This document shows positions 32,392-43,204 of a stretch of DNA of 64,000 nt, piece by piece. A program made the position numbers and the translations under genes. Positions within the stretch are counted from its first letter, which is position 1, and every line of letters begins with the position of its first letter. Source of the DNA: Arcobacter nitrofigilis DSM 7299 (GTDB lineage: Bacteria; Campylobacterota; Campylobacteria; Campylobacterales; Arcobacteraceae); contig NC_014166.1 in NCBI RefSeq assembly GCF_000092245.1, positions 372,001 through 436,000 of the forward strand, read 5' to 3'. The notes under the pieces were generated by a model that saw nothing but the letters and a program-made list of their open reading frames with translations, was not told the origin of the DNA and did not search any database.

Positions 32392-33984
32392 TTGCAAATC
32401 TTAGTTAAAAAAAATATAGAAGAAATATTAGAATTAGAAAATTTAGTTTTAGAAAAGCCTAAAGATATATCTTTAGGCCACTTTGCAACACCTGTTGCAT
32501 TCTCTTTAGCTAAAGAATTACGAAAAAATCCAATGCAAATTGCACAAGAATTAGCTGATAAGTTTAAAGACTCAGAAATTTTTGATAGTGTAACAGCAGT
32601 AAAAGGATTTGTGAATTTTAAACTTTCTAATACATTTTTAGAAAATCTTATTTCAAAACTTTTTGAAGATGAAAACTCATTTGCAAAAGGTGAAAATAAA
32701 AATGAAAAAATTCTTTTAGAATATGTAAGTGCAAATCCTACGGGACCACTTCATATTGGACATGCAAGAGGTGCAATTTTTGGAGATACACTTGCTCGTG
32801 TTGGAAGACACTTAGGTTATGATGTACAAACAGAATATTATATCAATGATGCTGGTGCTCAAATGGATATGCTTGGTCTTTCTGTATCCTTAGCTGGACG
32901 AGAATTCTTATTAAATGAAACTGTTGAGTATCCAGAGTCTTATTATAGAGGTGAATACTTAGTTGATATTGCAAAAGAGATTCAAAAGAATTTTGGTGAT
33001 GACATTTTTAATGATGAGTCAAGATTCAGAGAAATGGCAATGTTTGCTAAAGATGAAGTTCTTAAAATCATAAAAAAAGATTTAAAAGATATTGGAATAG
33101 AATTTGATACATTTATTTCAGAAAATTCTTTATACTCTTCTTGGGAAGATACAAAAAATGTTTTAGAAAAAAATGGTTCTTTATATGAAAAAGATGAAAA
33201 AGTATTTTTAAGATCAACAGCACATGGTGATGATAGTGATAGAGTTGTTGTAAGAGACAATGGTATCCCTACCTATCTTGCAGGTGATATAATTTATCAT
33301 AAAAATAAATATGATAGAAACTTTGATAGATATATAAATATTTGGGGTGCGGACCACCATGGATATATCACAAGAGTAAAAGCTGCAATCGAATTTTTAG
33401 GAAATGATTCTTCAAAATTAGAGATTATTCTTTCTCAAATGGTACAACTTTTAAAAGGTGGAGAACCCTATAAAATGAGTAAGAGAAAAGGTAATTTTAT
33501 TCTTATGAGTGATATTTCCGAAGAGATTGGTGCTGATGCTTTAAGATTTGTATTTTTGACAAGAAAAAGTGATACACACTTGGAATTTGATTTAGAAACT
33601 TTGAAAAATCAAGACTCTTCAAATCCAGTATTTTACATAAACTATGCCCATGCTAGAATAAATCAAGTATTTGTAAAAGCAAACTTAACTCCAAAAGATG
33701 TGTTAAATGAGAAATTTGGAGATTTAAACGAAGATAGTATAAACTTAATTTATGAAGCCTTACTTTTACCAACAGTTATAAGTGAAGCTTTTGAAAAAAG
33801 GGATATGCAAAAAATAACTGATTATTTGTATAACCTTGCATCTTCAGTTCATAAGTTCTATAATGAACACAAGATATTAGAAACACAAGAACAAAACAGT
33901 TATTTAAAAGTATTAAGTGTAGTTTCTTTATCAATAAGAACAGGTTTAAAACTATTAGGAATCGAGGCCAAGGAGGTAATGTAA
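32392..33984 (+). CDS. argS: Arginyl-tRNA synthetase
   Basis: 530 residues from a TTG start with AGGGA 6-7 nt upstream. The class I motifs are present: PTGPLHIGHARGAIFGD (HIGH) and YKMSKRKGN (KMSK). An N-terminal additional domain (about 1-85) and a C-terminal DALR anticodon-binding domain are recognisable. Its stop overlaps the start of a 38-residue membrane protein gene (TAATG). Confidence 0.95.
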   Translation: MQILVKKNIEEILELENLVLEKPKDISLGHFATPVAFSLAKELRKNPMQIAQELADKFKDSEIFDSVTAVKGFVNFKLSNTFLENLISKLFEDENSFAKGENKNEKILLEYVSANPTGPLHIGHARGAIFGDTLARVGRHLGYDVQTEYYINDAGAQMDMLGLSVSLAGREFLLNETVEYPESYYRGEYLVDIAKEIQKNFGDDIFNDESRFREMAMFAKDEVLKIIKKDLKDIGIEFDTFISENSLYSSWEDTKNVLEKNGSLYEKDEKVFLRSTAHGDDSDRVVVRDNGIPTYLAGDIIYHKNKYDRNFDRYINIWGADHHGYITRVKAAIEFLGNDSSKLEIILSQMVQLLKGGEPYKMSKRKGNFILMSDISEEIGADALRFVFLTRKSDTHLEFDLETLKNQDSSNPVFYINYAHARINQVFVKANLTPKDVLNEKFGDLNEDSINLIYEALLLPTVISEAFEKRDMQKITDYLYNLASSVHKFYNEHKILETQEQNSYLKVLSVVSLSIRTGLKLLGIEAKEVM

Positions 33985-34100
33985 TGAAATGGGTCATTAT
34001 TATTTTCGCAGCAATAATTACTTTCGCAATAGTTACAGGTTACATGGGTGGAGCAAAAGAAGCCGCAGGTAATTATGGAAAAGTTATGAGAGGAGGGTGA
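33984..34100 (+). CDS. 38-residue single-helix membrane protein
   Basis: ATG at 33984 overlaps the argS stop (TAATG), with a perfect AAGGAGG 7 nt upstream. The protein is a membrane helix (WVIIIFAAIITFAIVTGYMGG) followed by a short basic tail ending KVMRGG. The strong ribosome site and translational coupling argue that it is real. No family is recognised. A terminator hairpin overlaps its end. Confidence 0.7.
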   Translation: MKWVIIIFAAIITFAIVTGYMGGAKEAAGNYGKVMRGG

Positions 34101-34114
34101 ATTAACCCTCTTTT
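34093..34114 (+). terminator. Terminator after argS and the small membrane protein
   Basis: GAGGGT and ACCCTC with a 6-nt loop, then TTTT. It lies between the convergent small protein gene and rsfS. Confidence 0.7.
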
Positions 34115-34428
34115 GTAATCTCTAATTCACTTAAAAACTCTTCTAATGAGTATTTTTCTCTTGTTTTTTCTGTCATTAGGTGTATAAAAGCATCCCCTAA
34201 ATCAATAACTGTCCAATCATCATTTTCATCAACTCTTAAGAATTCTTCACCCGCTGGTTTTAATTCTTCTTTTAAGTAGTTTAACAAAGCAAATCCATGT
34301 TTGGCATTTAATGTTGTTGCTATTACAACAAAATCTACAATATAATCTTTGTCTTGGAGATTAATAACTTCAACATTTACTGCTTTTTTATCTTCTAAGA
34401 CTTTTACAATTGTTTCTTCTCTAGTCAA
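34102..34428 (-). CDS. rsfS: Ribosomal silencing factor RsfS
   Basis: 108 residues from a TTG start that has AAAAAGG 8 nt upstream. This fits the family length; two in-frame ATGs at 34462-34467 would extend it into nadD without a clear ribosome site. Family blocks are DKKAVNVEVINLQ, DFVVIATTLNAKHGFAL and DWTVIDLGDAFIHLMTEKTREKYSLEEF. RsfS binds L14 of the 50S subunit and blocks subunit joining. The nadD-rsfS order is widely conserved. Confidence 0.9.
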   Translation of the reverse strand: MTREETIVKVLEDKKAVNVEVINLQDKDYIVDFVVIATTLNAKHGFALLNYLKEELKPAGEEFLRVDENDDWTVIDLGDAFIHLMTEKTREKYSLEEFLSELEITKEG

Positions 34429-34441
34429 TATGTGTACCTTT

Positions 34442-34978
34442 TTAGTGCCAAAACTTTTTGACATCATCTTTTATTTTATCTGGAACAAAACTTAAATCTA
34501 AGTTTTTTCTTAATTCAGTAGAACTTATATCAATATCTACGTCTAAAGTCAATATATTATCATAAATATCATTACAAAAACCATTTCTTGTAACAACGAC
34601 TAATTCAACTTCATCTAAAATTTCATCAACCTTGTACCAAGTATTTAGTTTTTCATAATTATCAGCACCGATAATAAAATATGTTTTATCAGGTTTGTAA
34701 TGCTCTTTTAAATATTGTATTGTTTCTATAGAGTATACAGGTCTATTTTTATTTATTTCATAATCACTAACTATAACTTTTTCATGATCTTTAAAGTTTT
34801 TACTTAATAAATATAGTCTTTCATTTGGACTTAAATGTGAAGTTATCTTTTGAGGATTTAAAAAAGTCGGAACTAAAATAATTAGATCTAAGTCAAGTTT
34901 GTTTAAAGCTTCTATTACGATAGTCTCATGGGCGATATGCACCGGGTCAAAACTACCACCAAAAATTGCAATTTGCAC
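34442..34978 (-). CDS. nadD: Nicotinate-nucleotide adenylyltransferase NadD
   Basis: 178 residues. The nucleotidyltransferase start GGSFDPVHIAHE (HxGH-type motif), FIIGADNYEKLNTWYKVDEIL and the ISSTELRKNL motif are present. It makes deamido-NAD from nicotinate mononucleotide and ATP. rsfS lies directly downstream with its ribosome site touching the nadD stop. Confidence 0.93.
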   Translation of the reverse strand: MQIAIFGGSFDPVHIAHETIVIEALNKLDLDLIILVPTFLNPQKITSHLSPNERLYLLSKNFKDHEKVIVSDYEINKNRPVYSIETIQYLKEHYKPDKTYFIIGADNYEKLNTWYKVDEILDEVELVVVTRNGFCNDIYDNILTLDVDIDISSTELRKNLDLSFVPDKIKDDVKKFWH

Positions 34979-35068
34979 TTAATATAATCCTTTGTATTAT
35001 ACTTAAATTATATTATAGCAACTTTTAGATAAAATGCCTAAAATATATATAAAAATAAGAGGGACAAA

Positions 35069-36067
35069 ATGGCTATAAAAGTTGCTATAAATGGTTTTGG
35101 AAGAATTGGTAGATGTGTTGCTAGAATTATTGAACAAAGAGATGACGTAGAATTAGTTGCGATTAATGATACAGCTTCTACTGAGATGCTAGAGTATATC
35201 ACGAAATATGATACTGTTCATGGAACTTTTAATGGAGAGGTTAAAGTTGTAAATGGATTTTTAAAGATGGGAAAAATCAATGCAAAGCTTTATTCAACAA
35301 GAGATGCTAAAGAATTAACTTTTACAAAAGAGTGTGGAGCAGATGTAGTTTTAGAATGTACTGGTGCATATTTAACACAAGAATCTTGTCAAGTGCATAT
35401 TGATAATGGTGCAAAAAAAGTAGTTATGTCTGCACCTGCAAAAGATAATACTCCAACTTTCGTATTGGGTGTAAATGAAAAAGAGTACAAAGGGCAATTA
35501 ATAGTTTCAAATGCTTCTTGTACAACAAATTGTTTAGGACCAATTGCAAAAATTATAGATGATGCTTTTGGAATTGAAAAAGGTTTAATGACAACAATTC
35601 ACTCATATACAAATGACCAAAATATCTTAGATGTAAAACACAATAAAGACAAAAGAAGAGCAAGAGCAGGGGCTCAAAATATGATACCTACTACAACAGG
35701 TGCTGCAAAAGCTATGAAATTAATCATGCCTCAACTTGATGGAAAATTACATGGTCAAAGTGTTAGAGTACCAACACCAAATGTTTCTATGGTAGATGTA
35801 AATTTTGTAGTTAAAAAAGATACAACAAAAGAAGAATTAAATACTTTATTTGAATCAAAAGCAAAAGAGTTTGCTGGAATAGTTGCAGTTGACAATGAAA
35901 TGATGGTATCAAGTGATTTAGTAGGAAATACAAACTCTACAATTATAGCTTCAGATTTAACACAAGTAATTGGTGGGAATATGATAAAAGTTATGAGTTG
36001 GTATGATAATGAGTGGGGATACTCTTCTAGATTAATTGATATGGCTGTTTACGTAGCTAAAAACTAA
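35069..36067 (+). CDS. gapA: Glyceraldehyde-3-phosphate dehydrogenase
   Basis: 332 residues. N-terminal Rossmann fold (VAINGFGRIGRCVAR), catalytic Cys in SNASCTTNCLGPIAK, histidine in TTIHSYTNDQ, and the C-terminal SWYDNEWGYSSR. It is the first gene of gapA-pgk-tpiA-fabI, with 8 bp to pgk. AGAGGGAC precedes the ATG. Confidence 0.96.
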   Translation: MAIKVAINGFGRIGRCVARIIEQRDDVELVAINDTASTEMLEYITKYDTVHGTFNGEVKVVNGFLKMGKINAKLYSTRDAKELTFTKECGADVVLECTGAYLTQESCQVHIDNGAKKVVMSAPAKDNTPTFVLGVNEKEYKGQLIVSNASCTTNCLGPIAKIIDDAFGIEKGLMTTIHSYTNDQNILDVKHNKDKRRARAGAQNMIPTTTGAAKAMKLIMPQLDGKLHGQSVRVPTPNVSMVDVNFVVKKDTTKEELNTLFESKAKEFAGIVAVDNEMMVSSDLVGNTNSTIIASDLTQVIGGNMIKVMSWYDNEWGYSSRLIDMAVYVAKN

Positions 36068-36075
36068 GGATATAA

Positions 36076-37272
36076 ATGAAATTACAAGAGCTTAAGAATA
36101 TTGACATATCTGGTAAAAAAATATTTATTAGATGTGATTTTAACGTTCCAATGGATGAAGATAATAATATAACTGATGATAGAAGAATAAGAAGTGCACT
36201 TAATACAATAAGATATTGTATTGACCATGATTGTTCAGTTATTTTAGCTTCTCACTTTGGAAGACCAAAAGAGCCTTTTGATGAAAAATATTCTTTAAAA
36301 CCTATTGCAAAAAGATTGCATACTCTTTTAAAACAAGAGATAAAAATGGCAAAAAATATTGTTCAAGATGACACTTTAGAAATTGCAAAAAACTTAGAAA
36401 TAGGTGATATTTTACTTTTAGAAAACCTTAGATTTCACGAGGGTGAAACAAAAAATGATGAAGAGTTTGCAAAAAAACTTGCATCTATGGCAGATGTTTA
36501 TGTAAATGATGCTTTTGGTGTATCTCATAGAGCTCATGCTTCTGTTGAAGGTATTACAAATTATTTTGATATGCAACATAAAGCAGCTGGATTTTTACTA
36601 GCAAAAGAGATTAAATTTTTCCATCATATTGTACATAACCCAAAAAGACCTTTTGTATCAATAGTAGGTGGATCAAAAGTTTCTGGAAAACTTGAAGCCT
36701 TACACAATCTTGTACCAAAAGTTGATAAAATATTAATTGGTGGAGGAATGGCTTTTACTTTCCTAAAAGCTTTAGGATTAGAAGTTGGAAAATCTTTAGT
36801 GGAAGAGCATTTGATTCCTGAAGCAATTAAGATTATGGATGAAGCTAAAAATCTTGGTGTAAAGCTATATTTACCTGTTGATGTAGTTGCTGCTGAAGCT
36901 TTTGATGCAGAAGCGATTGCAAAACTTGTAACTGTTCAAGAGATACCAAAAAATTGGTTTGGATTGGATATTGGACCTGCAACTGCACAACTTTTTAAAT
37001 TGGCATTAAATGATGCAAATACAATCCTTTGGAATGGACCAATGGGTGTTTATGAAATGGATAAATTTGCAAAAGGAAGTACAAGAGTTTCCCATGCAGT
37101 TGCTCAATCATTTGCTACAACTGTTGTAGGTGGTGGAGATACTGCTGATTTAGTAAGAATAACTGGTGATGAAGATGAGATGACTTTCATCTCAACAGGT
37201 GGTGGAGCTTCTTTAGAATTGATTGAAGGCAAAATTCTTCCAGGTGTAAAAGCCCTACTTTTAGAGGAATAA
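36076..37272 (+). CDS. pgk: Phosphoglycerate kinase
   Basis: 398 residues. N-domain substrate-binding motif [12 protein letters not shown] and the ASHFGRP segment; hinge and C-domain ATP site [11 protein letters not shown] and GGGDTADLV; the C-terminal [15 protein letters not shown]. It acts between gapA and tpiA; tpiA begins 2 bp after its stop. Confidence 0.96.
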   Translation: MKLQELKNIDISGKKIFIRCDFNVPMDEDNNITDDRRIRSALNTIRYCIDHDCSVILASHFGRPKEPFDEKYSLKPIAKRLHTLLKQEIKMAKNIVQDDTLEIAKNLEIGDILLLENLRFHEGETKNDEEFAKKLASMADVYVNDAFGVSHRAHASVEGITNYFDMQHKAAGFLLAKEIKFFHHIVHNPKRPFVSIVGGSKVSGKLEALHNLVPKVDKILIGGGMAFTFLKALGLEVGKSLVEEHLIPEAIKIMDEAKNLGVKLYLPVDVVAAEAFDAEAIAKLVTVQEIPKNWFGLDIGPATAQLFKLALNDANTILWNGPMGVYEMDKFAKGSTRVSHAVAQSFATTVVGGGDTADLVRITGDEDEMTFISTGGGASLELIEGKILPGVKALLLEE

Positions 37273-37274
37273 AA

Positions 37275-38808
<1,534 letters not shown>

Positions 38809-38812
38809 TCAT

Positions 38813-38934
38813 AAAGCGTGAGCTTTTGGCGAATTTCTGCGTTGTCAAACAAGTTTTAGACACTCACTTACTAATGTAAGCTCCTGCCTAAAATTTGTTT
38901 TCCGCCTTGAACTTCACTCAAAATCTCACACTTT
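38813..38934. repeat. Long intergenic palindromic element, copy A
   Basis: A nested imperfect palindrome. Outer arms 38813-38837 and 38909-38934 pair at about 20 of 25 positions. Inner arms 38848-38860 and 38888-38900 pair at 12 of 13. A terminal hairpin CTTAC-TAAT-GTAAG lies at 38867-38880. Conserved blocks CTGCGTTGTC (from 38837) and TCCGCCTTGA (38901-38910) face each other between outer and inner stems. The same blocks recur in copy B at 45 kb with different, but again complementary, arms. The last 80 bp before lysA hold only short T/A-rich repeats of TTTAGATTTAA. Confidence 0.75.
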
Positions 38935-39017
38935 CTAACTGCTTATGTTTAATATAAAAGTTTTAGATTTAAATTTTTGGAATTTAGATTTAAGATTTTA
39001 GAAAACATAGGAATGAA

Positions 39018-40226
39018 ATGAATATTAATTTTAAAGAATTAGCAAACAAATATAAAACACCTTATTATGTGTATGATTTTGATCATATTACAAGTCAATA
39101 TAATGAATTAAAAGATGCTTTTAGAGCTAGAAAATCATTGGTTGCATATGCTGTTAAAGCAAACTCGAATTTATCTGTTATTAAACACCTTGCAAATCTT
39201 GGTGCTGGGGCTGATTGTGTATCTATTGGTGAAGTAAGAAGAGCATTAAAAGTTGGAATTGCTCCTTATAAGATTATTTTCTCAGGGGTTGGGAAGATTG
39301 ATGCTGAGATAAGAGAAGCTCTTAGTTTAGATATTTTGATGATAAATGTTGAAAGTGATGCTGAATTAAATAGAGTAGAGATGATTGCAAAAGAGTTAGA
39401 TAAAATTGCTCGAATCTCTATTAGAGTTAATCCAAATATTGACCCTCAAACACATCCATATATTTCAACTGGTTTACATGAGAATAAATTTGGAGTTGAT
39501 ATTGATACTGCAAAAAGAATGTATATCCAATGTAAAAACTCTGATAATCTGGACCCTGTTGGAATTCATTTGCATATTGGTTCTCAATTAACTCAATTAG
39601 ACCCTATAAAAGAGTCTGTAAAAATTGTAGCTGATTTAGTTAGAAACTTAAAAGCTATAAAAATAGAGCTATCTTTTATGGATATTGGTGGAGGGCTTGG
39701 TATTGTTTATGATAATGAAAAACTTATTGATACAAATGAGTATGCACAATCAGTATTAGAGACTATGTTTGGACTTGATATCACAGTTGTATGTGAACCA
39801 GGTAGATTTATGGTTGGAAATGCTGGAATTTTTATTACAAAAGTGTTATATGAAAAAGTAAATGGTAATAAAAGATTTGTGATAGTTGATGGAGCTATGA
39901 ATGACTTAATTAGACCAGCTTTATACAACGCTCAACACAAAATTGAAGTTATAGATAAGAGTTCAGATATCTCTGATTGCAATTTAGTTGGACCTATTTG
40001 TGAAAGTGGAGACTTTTTTGCAAAAAATATTGAGTTGCCTAAAACTGAGCATAATGATTTAGTGGCTATTTATTCTGCAGGAGCTTATTGTTTTACTATG
40101 GCATCAAACTACAATACAAGAGGTAGAGTTGCTGAGATTGCTGTAGAAAATGGTAAAGATAGACTTATAAGAAAAAGAGAAACTTTTGAAGATATAATTG
40201 CACTTGAAGAGGAATTTATAAAATAA
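39018..40226 (+). CDS. lysA: Diaminopimelate decarboxylase
   Basis: 402 residues. PLP lysine in VAYAVKANSN, phosphate-binding GGGLG in DIGGGLGIVY, and CEPGRFMVGNAG. The decarboxylase signature cysteine lies in GPICESGDFF. It is the last step of lysine synthesis. The next gene starts directly after its stop. Confidence 0.95.
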   Translation: MNINFKELANKYKTPYYVYDFDHITSQYNELKDAFRARKSLVAYAVKANSNLSVIKHLANLGAGADCVSIGEVRRALKVGIAPYKIIFSGVGKIDAEIREALSLDILMINVESDAELNRVEMIAKELDKIARISIRVNPNIDPQTHPYISTGLHENKFGVDIDTAKRMYIQCKNSDNLDPVGIHLHIGSQLTQLDPIKESVKIVADLVRNLKAIKIELSFMDIGGGLGIVYDNEKLIDTNEYAQSVLETMFGLDITVVCEPGRFMVGNAGIFITKVLYEKVNGNKRFVIVDGAMNDLIRPALYNAQHKIEVIDKSSDISDCNLVGPICESGDFFAKNIELPKTEHNDLVAIYSAGAYCFTMASNYNTRGRVAEIAVENGKDRLIRKRETFEDIIALEEEFIK

Positions 40227-41006
40227 ATGAATAAAGCTTATTTCATTGATGTACAAGGTACATTAATTGATGATATTAATAAAGATCCAATAAATGGTGC
40301 AATAGAGTTTATTGATACTTTAAATGAAAAAAATATACCTTATGTTGTAATTACAAACAACACTAAATTTAAAAGCGAAGATTTTAAAAAGTTTTTAAAT
40401 GACAAAGGATTTAATATAAAAAATTATATTGATCCTTTTTATATCTTAAACACTGTAACAAAAGAAAAAAGAGTTGCAGCATTTGGAGTAGATGAATTTT
40501 TAAAAACTATGGTTGATTTGGGTTATGTTTTAGATTATGAAAATCCAAAAGAATTAATAGTCTCTATTAAAAAAGATTACACAAATGAAGATTATGCTTC
40601 TATGATAGAGATTGCTTTAAGAGTAAATAGTATAATTGGTATGCATGATACTTCTATATACTCAAAAGATGGAAGAAGATATCCAGGTGTTGGGGCAATT
40701 ATGAAGATGATAAAATTTGCTACAAATAAAGATTATAAAGTAGTTGGAAAGCCTTCTATTGGATTTTTTCAAAGTGCTAAAAATATTATTAATGTAGATT
40801 TTAAAGATATAATGATAGTCTCTGATGATATGATAGGTGATTTAATAGGAGCTCAAAATTTGGGTATGAGTTCTTGTTTAGTATTAAGCGGAAAAATAAA
40901 AAGTGAAGAAGAGATACTATCTACTTTAGATGAAAAAGATAAACCTAATTTTGTATGTAAAGATATGGGTGGAGTTTTGAATCTTTTAAATAAAGGTGAA
41001 ATATGA
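40227..41006 (+). CDS. HAD-superfamily hydrolase (NagD-like)
   Basis: 259 residues. HAD motif I is slightly unusual (FIDVQGTLIDD, with Gln after Val). Motif II is VVITNNT, motif III lysine is KVVGKPS and motif IV is IMIVSDDMIGDLIGAQNLGM. The C2-type cap and PGVGAIMKMI resemble NagD sugar-phosphate phosphatases. The substrate is unknown. It sits between lysA and pheA as in Campylobacter, and its stop overlaps the pheA start (ATGA). Confidence 0.85.
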   Translation: MNKAYFIDVQGTLIDDINKDPINGAIEFIDTLNEKNIPYVVITNNTKFKSEDFKKFLNDKGFNIKNYIDPFYILNTVTKEKRVAAFGVDEFLKTMVDLGYVLDYENPKELIVSIKKDYTNEDYASMIEIALRVNSIIGMHDTSIYSKDGRRYPGVGAIMKMIKFATNKDYKVVGKPSIGFFQSAKNIINVDFKDIMIVSDDMIGDLIGAQNLGMSSCLVLSGKIKSEEEILSTLDEKDKPNFVCKDMGGVLNLLNKGEI

Positions 41007-42070
41007 GTGAAGCTGGATTATTAGAGTTAAGAAAAAAGTTAGATGCAATTGATGATGAGCTTTTAGAACTTATTAATAAAAGAATGGATTTAGTTCATGA
41101 AGTGGGACTTTTAAAAGCAAAAAGTGGTGGGGCAATTTATCGACCTGAGAGAGAAAAAGCTATTATTGATAGACTTGATACTCTAAATAAAGGTAAATTA
41201 AATAGAGCTGCAATTGAAGCCTTCTTTTTAGAGATATTTGCAATAAGTAGAAACTTTGAATTACCAGAAAATATTGCATATTTAGGACCTGAAGGAAGTT
41301 TTACTCACCAAGCTGCGGAGGCTAGATTTGGGGCGATGAGTTCATATATCTCTATTGGTTCTATAAAAGGCGTATTTAGAGAAGTTAATACAAAAAAAGC
41401 AAGATTTGGAGTTATTCCTATTGAAAACTCTTCTAATGGAATAGTATCAGACACAATAAATTGCCTAAGCACTTATGATCTAAAAATTATCGCAGAAGTT
41501 GTTCTAAATATACATCATACTCTTGCAACTACTTGTGATAAAGTAAAAGATATTAAAAAGATATATTCAAAAGATATCGCCTTTGAACAATGTAGAAGAT
41601 TTTTAGAAAATTTTGGACTTGATGAGGTGGAGCATATTCCAGTAGAATCAACAACAAAGGCTGCAAAGTTAGCTCTAAATGAACCAAATAGTGCTGCTAT
41701 TTGTTCACATGTTGGTGCAAAACTCTATAATCTTCCAATCTTATTTGAAAATATAGAGGACAAAGACAACAATAAAACTAGATTTTTTATTATAAGTGAC
41801 TTTGAAAATGCTCAAAGTGGAAATGATAAAACCTCTATTTTAGTAAAATTACCAAATCTACAAGGTGTTTTAGTAGAGTTTTTAACTGATTTTGATAAGG
41901 CTAAAATCAATTTAACTAAGATAAAATCACATATTGTAGAAGGTGACTCTATCTTTTTTATTGATTTTAACGGTCATAAAGATGATGAAAATGTAAAAGA
42001 GATATTTAAAAAACATAAAGAATCTATCAAATTCTTAGGTTCATATGTTAAAGAAATAGACGATATTTAA
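41003..42070 (+). CDS. pheA: Bifunctional chorismate mutase / prephenate dehydratase
   Basis: 355 residues. The N-terminal chorismate mutase has [19 protein letters not shown]. The prephenate dehydratase is at about 95-275 ([41 protein letters not shown]). A C-terminal ACT domain ([19 protein letters not shown]...IKSH) is the expected phenylalanine feedback site. It makes phenylpyruvate; hisC downstream may supply the aminotransferase. Confidence 0.95.
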   Translation: MSEAGLLELRKKLDAIDDELLELINKRMDLVHEVGLLKAKSGGAIYRPEREKAIIDRLDTLNKGKLNRAAIEAFFLEIFAISRNFELPENIAYLGPEGSFTHQAAEARFGAMSSYISIGSIKGVFREVNTKKARFGVIPIENSSNGIVSDTINCLSTYDLKIIAEVVLNIHHTLATTCDKVKDIKKIYSKDIAFEQCRRFLENFGLDEVEHIPVESTTKAAKLALNEPNSAAICSHVGAKLYNLPILFENIEDKDNNKTRFFIISDFENAQSGNDKTSILVKLPNLQGVLVEFLTDFDKAKINLTKIKSHIVEGDSIFFIDFNGHKDDENVKEIFKKHKESIKFLGSYVKEIDDI

Positions 42071-42084
42071 TTTTAGGAAAATTG

Positions 42085-43191
42085 ATGAAATTTAATGAAG
42101 TTTTAGAAAATGTTACAACTTATGAAGCTGGAAAACCAATTGAATTAGTTGTTAGAGAGTATGGTGTAAATCCAAAAGATGTTATAAAATTGGCTTCAAA
42201 TGAGAATCCATATGGAACAAGTTCAAAAGTTACTGCTAAAATTCAAGAGTTAGCAAAAAATATGTTTGTTTATCCAGATGATTCTATGTATGAGTTAAAA
42301 GAGGCTTTAGGTAAAAAGTTTGATGTAGACTCATCTAATGTAATTATTGGTTCTGGAAGTGATCAAATTATAGAGTTTTGTGTACATGCAAAATGTGAAA
42401 AAGATTCAAAATTACTTATGGCAAAAACAACCTTTGCCATGTATGAGATTTATGGTAAACAAACAGGTGCAAAAATAATAAAAACAGAATCACATACTCA
42501 TGATTTAGCACAATTTTTAGCTTTATACAAAGAACATGGTGCTGATGTTATATTTTTATGTTTACCAAATAATCCTTTAGGAGAAGCTGTAGATACAAAA
42601 GATGTATATGAGTTTTTAGAACAAATTGATAGTGAAACTTTAGTAGTAGTTGATGGAGCTTATCAAGAGTATGCTGCATATAAAGATGAAAATAAAAGAA
42701 TAGTACCAAAAGATTTAATTACTAAATTCTCAAATTGTATCTATTTAGGTACTTTTTCAAAAGCTTATGCTTTGGGTGGGATGAGAGTTGGATATGGTAT
42801 TGCACAACCTGAGATTATAAAAACTCTTTATAAATTAAGAGCACCATTTAACATCACAACTTTAACTCTAGCAGCTGCTATTGAAGCTTTAAAAGATGAA
42901 GAGTTTGTAACTGCTTGTATTGCTAAAAACTTTGAAGAGATGACAAGATATGAAGAGTATGCTAAATCAAGAGGTTTTGAATATATTCCTTCTTATACAA
43001 ACTTTATAACTATCAAGATGGGTGATAAGTTTGTATCTAAAGAAGTTGCACAAAAACTTTTAGAAGTGGGTATTATAGTTAGAGATTTAACTGGATATGG
43101 ACAAAATGCGATAAGAATTACAATTGGTACAAATGAACAAAATACAAAAGTATTTTCTGTGCTGGATGAAGTGTTAGAAAAATTAAAATAG
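42085..43191 (+). CDS. hisC: Histidinol-phosphate aminotransferase HisC
   Basis: 368 residues from the ATG at 42085 (AGGAAA 3-4 nt upstream; an adjacent TTG is less likely). PLP-dependent fold [28 protein letters not shown], and the Schiff-base lysine in [17 protein letters not shown]. In this operon it may also transaminate phenylpyruvate. dxs begins 13 bp after its stop. Confidence 0.93.
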   Translation: MKFNEVLENVTTYEAGKPIELVVREYGVNPKDVIKLASNENPYGTSSKVTAKIQELAKNMFVYPDDSMYELKEALGKKFDVDSSNVIIGSGSDQIIEFCVHAKCEKDSKLLMAKTTFAMYEIYGKQTGAKIIKTESHTHDLAQFLALYKEHGADVIFLCLPNNPLGEAVDTKDVYEFLEQIDSETLVVVDGAYQEYAAYKDENKRIVPKDLITKFSNCIYLGTFSKAYALGGMRVGYGIAQPEIIKTLYKLRAPFNITTLTLAAAIEALKDEEFVTACIAKNFEEMTRYEEYAKSRGFEYIPSYTNFITIKMGDKFVSKEVAQKLLEVGIIVRDLTGYGQNAIRITIGTNEQNTKVFSVLDEVLEKLK

Positions 43192-43204
43192 ATTAAGAAG
43201 AGAT

